This document shows, piece after piece, positions 61,407 to 64,000 of a stretch of 64,000 bases of DNA. Below the pieces are notes generated by a model. It was given only the letters and a program-made list of their open reading frames with translations, had not been told where the DNA came from and ran no database searches. The translations under genes and the position numbers were made by a program. Within the stretch, counting starts at the first letter, position 1. Every line of letters begins with the position of its first letter. Origin of the DNA: Poindextera sp036272595 (lineage in GTDB: Bacteria; Pseudomonadota; Alphaproteobacteria; Caulobacterales; Caulobacteraceae); NCBI GenBank assembly GCA_036272595.1, contig DATAYM010000076.1, positions 1 to 64,000 of the forward strand. The letters run 5' to 3'.

Positions 61407-61808
61407 ATGCTGAAGGAATTCAGGGACTTCATCGCTCGCGGCAATGTCGTCGACCTGGCGGTGGGGGTGATCATCGGCGGCGCCTTCGGCGCCATCGTCA
61501 AGAGTCTGGTCGACCAGATCATCATGCCGCCGATCGGCCTGCTCACCGGCGGGGTGGATTTCGCGGCCCTGAAGCTGGTGCTGAAGCCGGCTGTGGGGAA
61601 GACCGCCGAGGTGGCGATCGGCTACGGCGTCTTCATCAACACCGTCATCCAGTTCCTGATCATCGCCGCGGCCATCTTCCTGATGGTCAAGGCCATCAAC
61701 ACCCTGCGCCGCGAGGAAGCCGCCGCCCCGGTCGAACCCGCGGCCCCGACCCCCACCGAAGCCCTGCTGGCCGAGATCCGCGACCTGCTGAAAAGCCGCG
61801 CGGCCTAA
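61407..61808 (+). CDS. mscL: Large-conductance mechanosensitive channel MscL
   Basis: A 133-residue inner-membrane channel that opens under membrane tension to protect cells in hypo-osmotic shock. It starts MLKEFRDFIARGNVVDLAVGVIIGGAFGAIV, the conserved amphipathic helix and TM1, with TM2 in YGVFINTVIQFLIIAAAIFLMVKAIN and the C-terminal helix EALLAEIRDLLKSR. Eleven bases separate it from ihfB. Repeat copy C follows its stop codon. Confidence 0.95.
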   Translation: MLKEFRDFIARGNVVDLAVGVIIGGAFGAIVKSLVDQIIMPPIGLLTGGVDFAALKLVLKPAVGKTAEVAIGYGVFINTVIQFLIIAAAIFLMVKAINTLRREEAAAPVEPAAPTPTEALLAEIRDLLKSRAA

Positions 61809-61834
61809 AGGGCCGCGCCAGTCTCCAATAAATC

Positions 61835-61933
61835 CCGTCATCCCCCGCTGGAGCGCAGCGGAATGCGGGGGATCCATAGACACTGACGTTCGACGGTGAT
61901 CATGGACGGCCCGAACAAGTCGGGCCATGATCG
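61835..61933 (-). repeat. Dispersed double-hairpin repeat, copy C (inverted)
   Basis: On the minus strand it reads GGCCCG-acttgtt-CGGGCC, CCATGATCACCG, TGTCTATGG, then CCCCCGC-attccgctgcgctcca-GCGGGGG and GATGACGGG, matching copies A and B. It fills the gap between mscL and the convergent isochorismatase-family gene and ends four bases from the stop of the latter. Confidence 0.85.
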
Positions 61934-61936
61934 CCG

Positions 61937-62488
61937 CTAGTCACCTCGCTCCAGCATCATCGCCCGGCAGGAGGCCACGGTGACCGGGCCGCCGGGGGCG
62001 ATCAGTTCCGACCAGACATAGTTGTGGTGCTCGATGATCTGCGCCGCGGCGAGGTGCGGCCGGTCTGAAACCGTGTGCCCGTCGCTCGGCGCCCAGGTTT
62101 CGAATCCCCTGGCTGTGCTGGCGCGCACCGTGGTGTCGACGCAGAAATCGGTGGCCCAGCCGGTGACTATGACGCGGCTGACGCCGCGCCGTCGCAGCAA
62201 GCCTTCCAGGTCGGTGCCGAGAAAGCTGTCGCAGGCTGTTTTGCCGATTGTCTCGTCGCCGGGTTCCCGCCGAAGCGAAGGCAGAAGCTCCCAACCGCCG
62301 GTTCCGGGCTCCAGTCCGTCGGCGGCCGATCCGTTGTGATGCACCCAGACGACCAGACCATCCCGCGCCCGAACCCACCGCGCCAGGACGTTCAATCGGT
62401 CGATCAGGCCAGCAATGTCGTGACGCGGCGGGTTGTCGGGCCCGAACGAGCCGGCCTGCATGTCGATGACCACCAGGGCGTCGGACAT
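61937..62488 (-). CDS. Isochorismatase-family cysteine hydrolase
   Basis: A 183-residue hydrolase. The triad is visible as Asp9 in LVVIDMQAGSF, Lys83 in TIGKTACDSF and Cys116 in TGWATDFCVDTTVRAS, as in nicotinamidase, N-carbamoylsarcosine amidase and the EntB isochorismatase domain. The substrate is not clear; lack of the nicotinamidase metal site D-x-H-x-x-H argues against PncA. The ATG at 62488 begins MSDALVVIDMQ; the in-frame extension upstream is arginine-rich and unlikely. It is divergent from trpF. Confidence 0.87.
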   Translation of the reverse strand: MSDALVVIDMQAGSFGPDNPPRHDIAGLIDRLNVLARWVRARDGLVVWVHHNGSAADGLEPGTGGWELLPSLRREPGDETIGKTACDSFLGTDLEGLLRRRGVSRVIVTGWATDFCVDTTVRASTARGFETWAPSDGHTVSDRPHLAAAQIIEHHNYVWSELIAPGGPVTVASCRAMMLERGD

Positions 62489-62625
62489 CACCGCTCCCAG
62501 AATCGCCCCCTTGGTATCCGCCGCCGATCCTAAAAGACCGCGCCGCGAGCCGCTACCGCCGCACACCAACTGGCGAAACCGCGCGGAAAGCCTTAAGTCG
62601 CGGGCCCTGACTGCCGGCAAGACCC

Positions 62626-63264
62626 ATGATCCTGACGAAAATCTGCGGACTTTCGACGCCGGAGACGGTGCGGGCGGCGCTGGAGGGGGGCGCGGCCTTT
62701 GTCGGCTTCAACTTCTTCGCCGCCAGTCCCCGGTCCGTGGCGCCGGACCTGGCCGGCCGGCTGGCCGCGCCGGCGCGCGGGCGGGCGAAGATCGTCGCCG
62801 TCACCGTCGACGCCGATGACGCCTTCCTCGACCGGATCATGCGCGAACTTGCGCCCGACCTGGTCCAGCTGCATGGCCGCGAGACCCCCAACCGCGCCCA
62901 GGACGTCGCCGACCGCGCCGGCGTCGGGGTGATCAAGGCGCTGCCGGTCTCGCTCGCCGCCGATTTCGACGCCGCGCGCGCCTTCGACGGCCTGGTCGAG
63001 CACCTGATGTTCGACGCCAAGCCGCCGGTCGACGCCGAACGGCCCGGCGGGCTCGGCCAGCCGTTCGACTGGAGCCTTCTGGCCGGGCGGCGGTTCGAGC
63101 GGCCGCACATGCTGGCCGGCGGGCTCCATCCGTGGAACCTCGCCGAGGCCGTCGCCGCCTCCGGCGCGCCCATCGTCGACGTTTCCTCTGGCGTGGAGCG
63201 CGGGGCGGGGCTAAAGGACCCCGGCCTGATTTCGGCCTTTCTGGACGCGGCGCGCCGCGCCTAG
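62626..63264 (+). CDS. trpF: Phosphoribosylanthranilate isomerase
   Basis: A 212-residue TIM-barrel enzyme for the third step of tryptophan synthesis from chorismate. It starts MILTKICGLSTPETVRAALEGGA (catalytic Cys7), with GFNFFAASPRSV, VQLHGRETP, LMFDAKPP (catalytic Asp) and LAGGLHPWNLAEA, then VDVSSGVERGAGLKD. Length is normal. trpB starts 21 bases downstream on the same strand, the trpF-trpB-trpA order of alphaproteobacteria. Confidence 0.95.
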   Translation: MILTKICGLSTPETVRAALEGGAAFVGFNFFAASPRSVAPDLAGRLAAPARGRAKIVAVTVDADDAFLDRIMRELAPDLVQLHGRETPNRAQDVADRAGVGVIKALPVSLAADFDAARAFDGLVEHLMFDAKPPVDAERPGGLGQPFDWSLLAGRRFERPHMLAGGLHPWNLAEAVAASGAPIVDVSSGVERGAGLKDPGLISAFLDAARRA

Positions 63265-63285
63265 CCTCATAGCTTCCCAAGCCCC

Positions 63286-64000
<715 letters not shown>

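Noticed and set aside
61164..61928. Minus-strand frame with MARLVRAVHDHRRTSVS at its start
   Set aside because: The start is the translated dispersed repeat and the rest is antisense to mscL and ihfB. Similar peptides arise from repeat copy A, showing that they are by-products of the repeat.

Overview
The window is a GC-rich chromosomal segment (GC well above 60% by eye, with GC-biased third codon positions) from an alphaproteobacterium, most likely a member of Caulobacteraceae close to Caulobacter or Phenylobacterium. This rests on family content and gene order: rnd-lptC-lptA-lptB-rpoN-hpf-ptsN, aroA-cmk-rpsA-ihfB, a class I lysyl-tRNA synthetase, an hsp20-DUF1150 pair, a SapC-family protein and a TIGR02300 protein. 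It is core chromosome with patches of accessory genes. I see no prophage, insertion sequence, CRISPR array or rRNA.

Layout. 0-9.6 kb: the 3' end of groEL with its terminator, a GNAT enzyme, an amidohydrolase, an EF-hand protein coupled to a formyltransferase-like enzyme, gluconokinase plus prolyl aminopeptidase, an acyl-CoA synthetase and an M13 metallopeptidase. 9.6-13.5 kb: a tightly overlapping hisS-hisZ-hisG operon on the minus strand, followed by hairpins that may form a small RNA. 13.5-19.5 kb: a secreted hypothetical protein, DsbD, two MaoC/hotdog proteins, SapC and a class A acid phosphatase. 19.5-22.6 kb: the agmatine-to-putrescine operon aguA-aguB with a GNAT gene, then a periplasmic MsrA. 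22.6-26.7 kb: lysK, then a MerR regulator driving an acyl-CoA dehydrogenase. 26.9-29.5 kb: a DNA cytosine methyltransferase, cysK and the mismatch endonuclease vsr in one minus-strand run. 29.6-35.3 kb: tRNA-Leu(CAG), an RNase D-like gene, the LPS transport genes lptC/A/B, sigma-54, the hibernation factor and EIIA-Ntr, all on the plus strand.

35.3-51.8 kb is more accessory: Hsp20/DUF1150, RidA with a flavin amine oxidase, a TetR regulator, a frameshifted cyclic-nucleotide-binding/thioredoxin-reductase-like gene, a UBP zinc-finger protein coupled to a hydrolase, a phytoene-desaturase-like FAD enzyme, two small proteins leading into an N-acyl-D-amino-acid deacylase, an SDR without its catalytic Tyr and Lys, a cassette of ribbon-helix-helix protein, DUF4097 protein and lipoprotein preceded by a perfect 27-bp palindrome, and a second D-aminoacylase-type amidohydrolase divergent from a TetR gene. 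52-56 kb: NnrU, then a small apparent regulon in which a TetR gene is followed by two SDR genes and a glutathione S-transferase gene; both SDR genes are preceded by paired TATAGC-N3-GCTATA sites with identical 34-bp spacing. 56.3-64 kb: tRNA-Ala(GGC), the TIGR02300 gene, aroA, cmk, rpsA, ihfB, mscL, an isochorismatase-family hydrolase, trpF and the 5' part of trpB.

Non-coding structure is unusually visible. One roughly 100-bp double-hairpin repeat occurs three times, each just downstream of a plus-strand stop codon. Paired inverted C-rich repeats lie at 35.3 and 49.2 kb, and a third inverted repeat lies at 26.7 kb. The features most worth following up are the paired TATAGC operators, the 27-bp palindrome with its RHH/DUF4097 cassette, and the possible RNA downstream of hisG.
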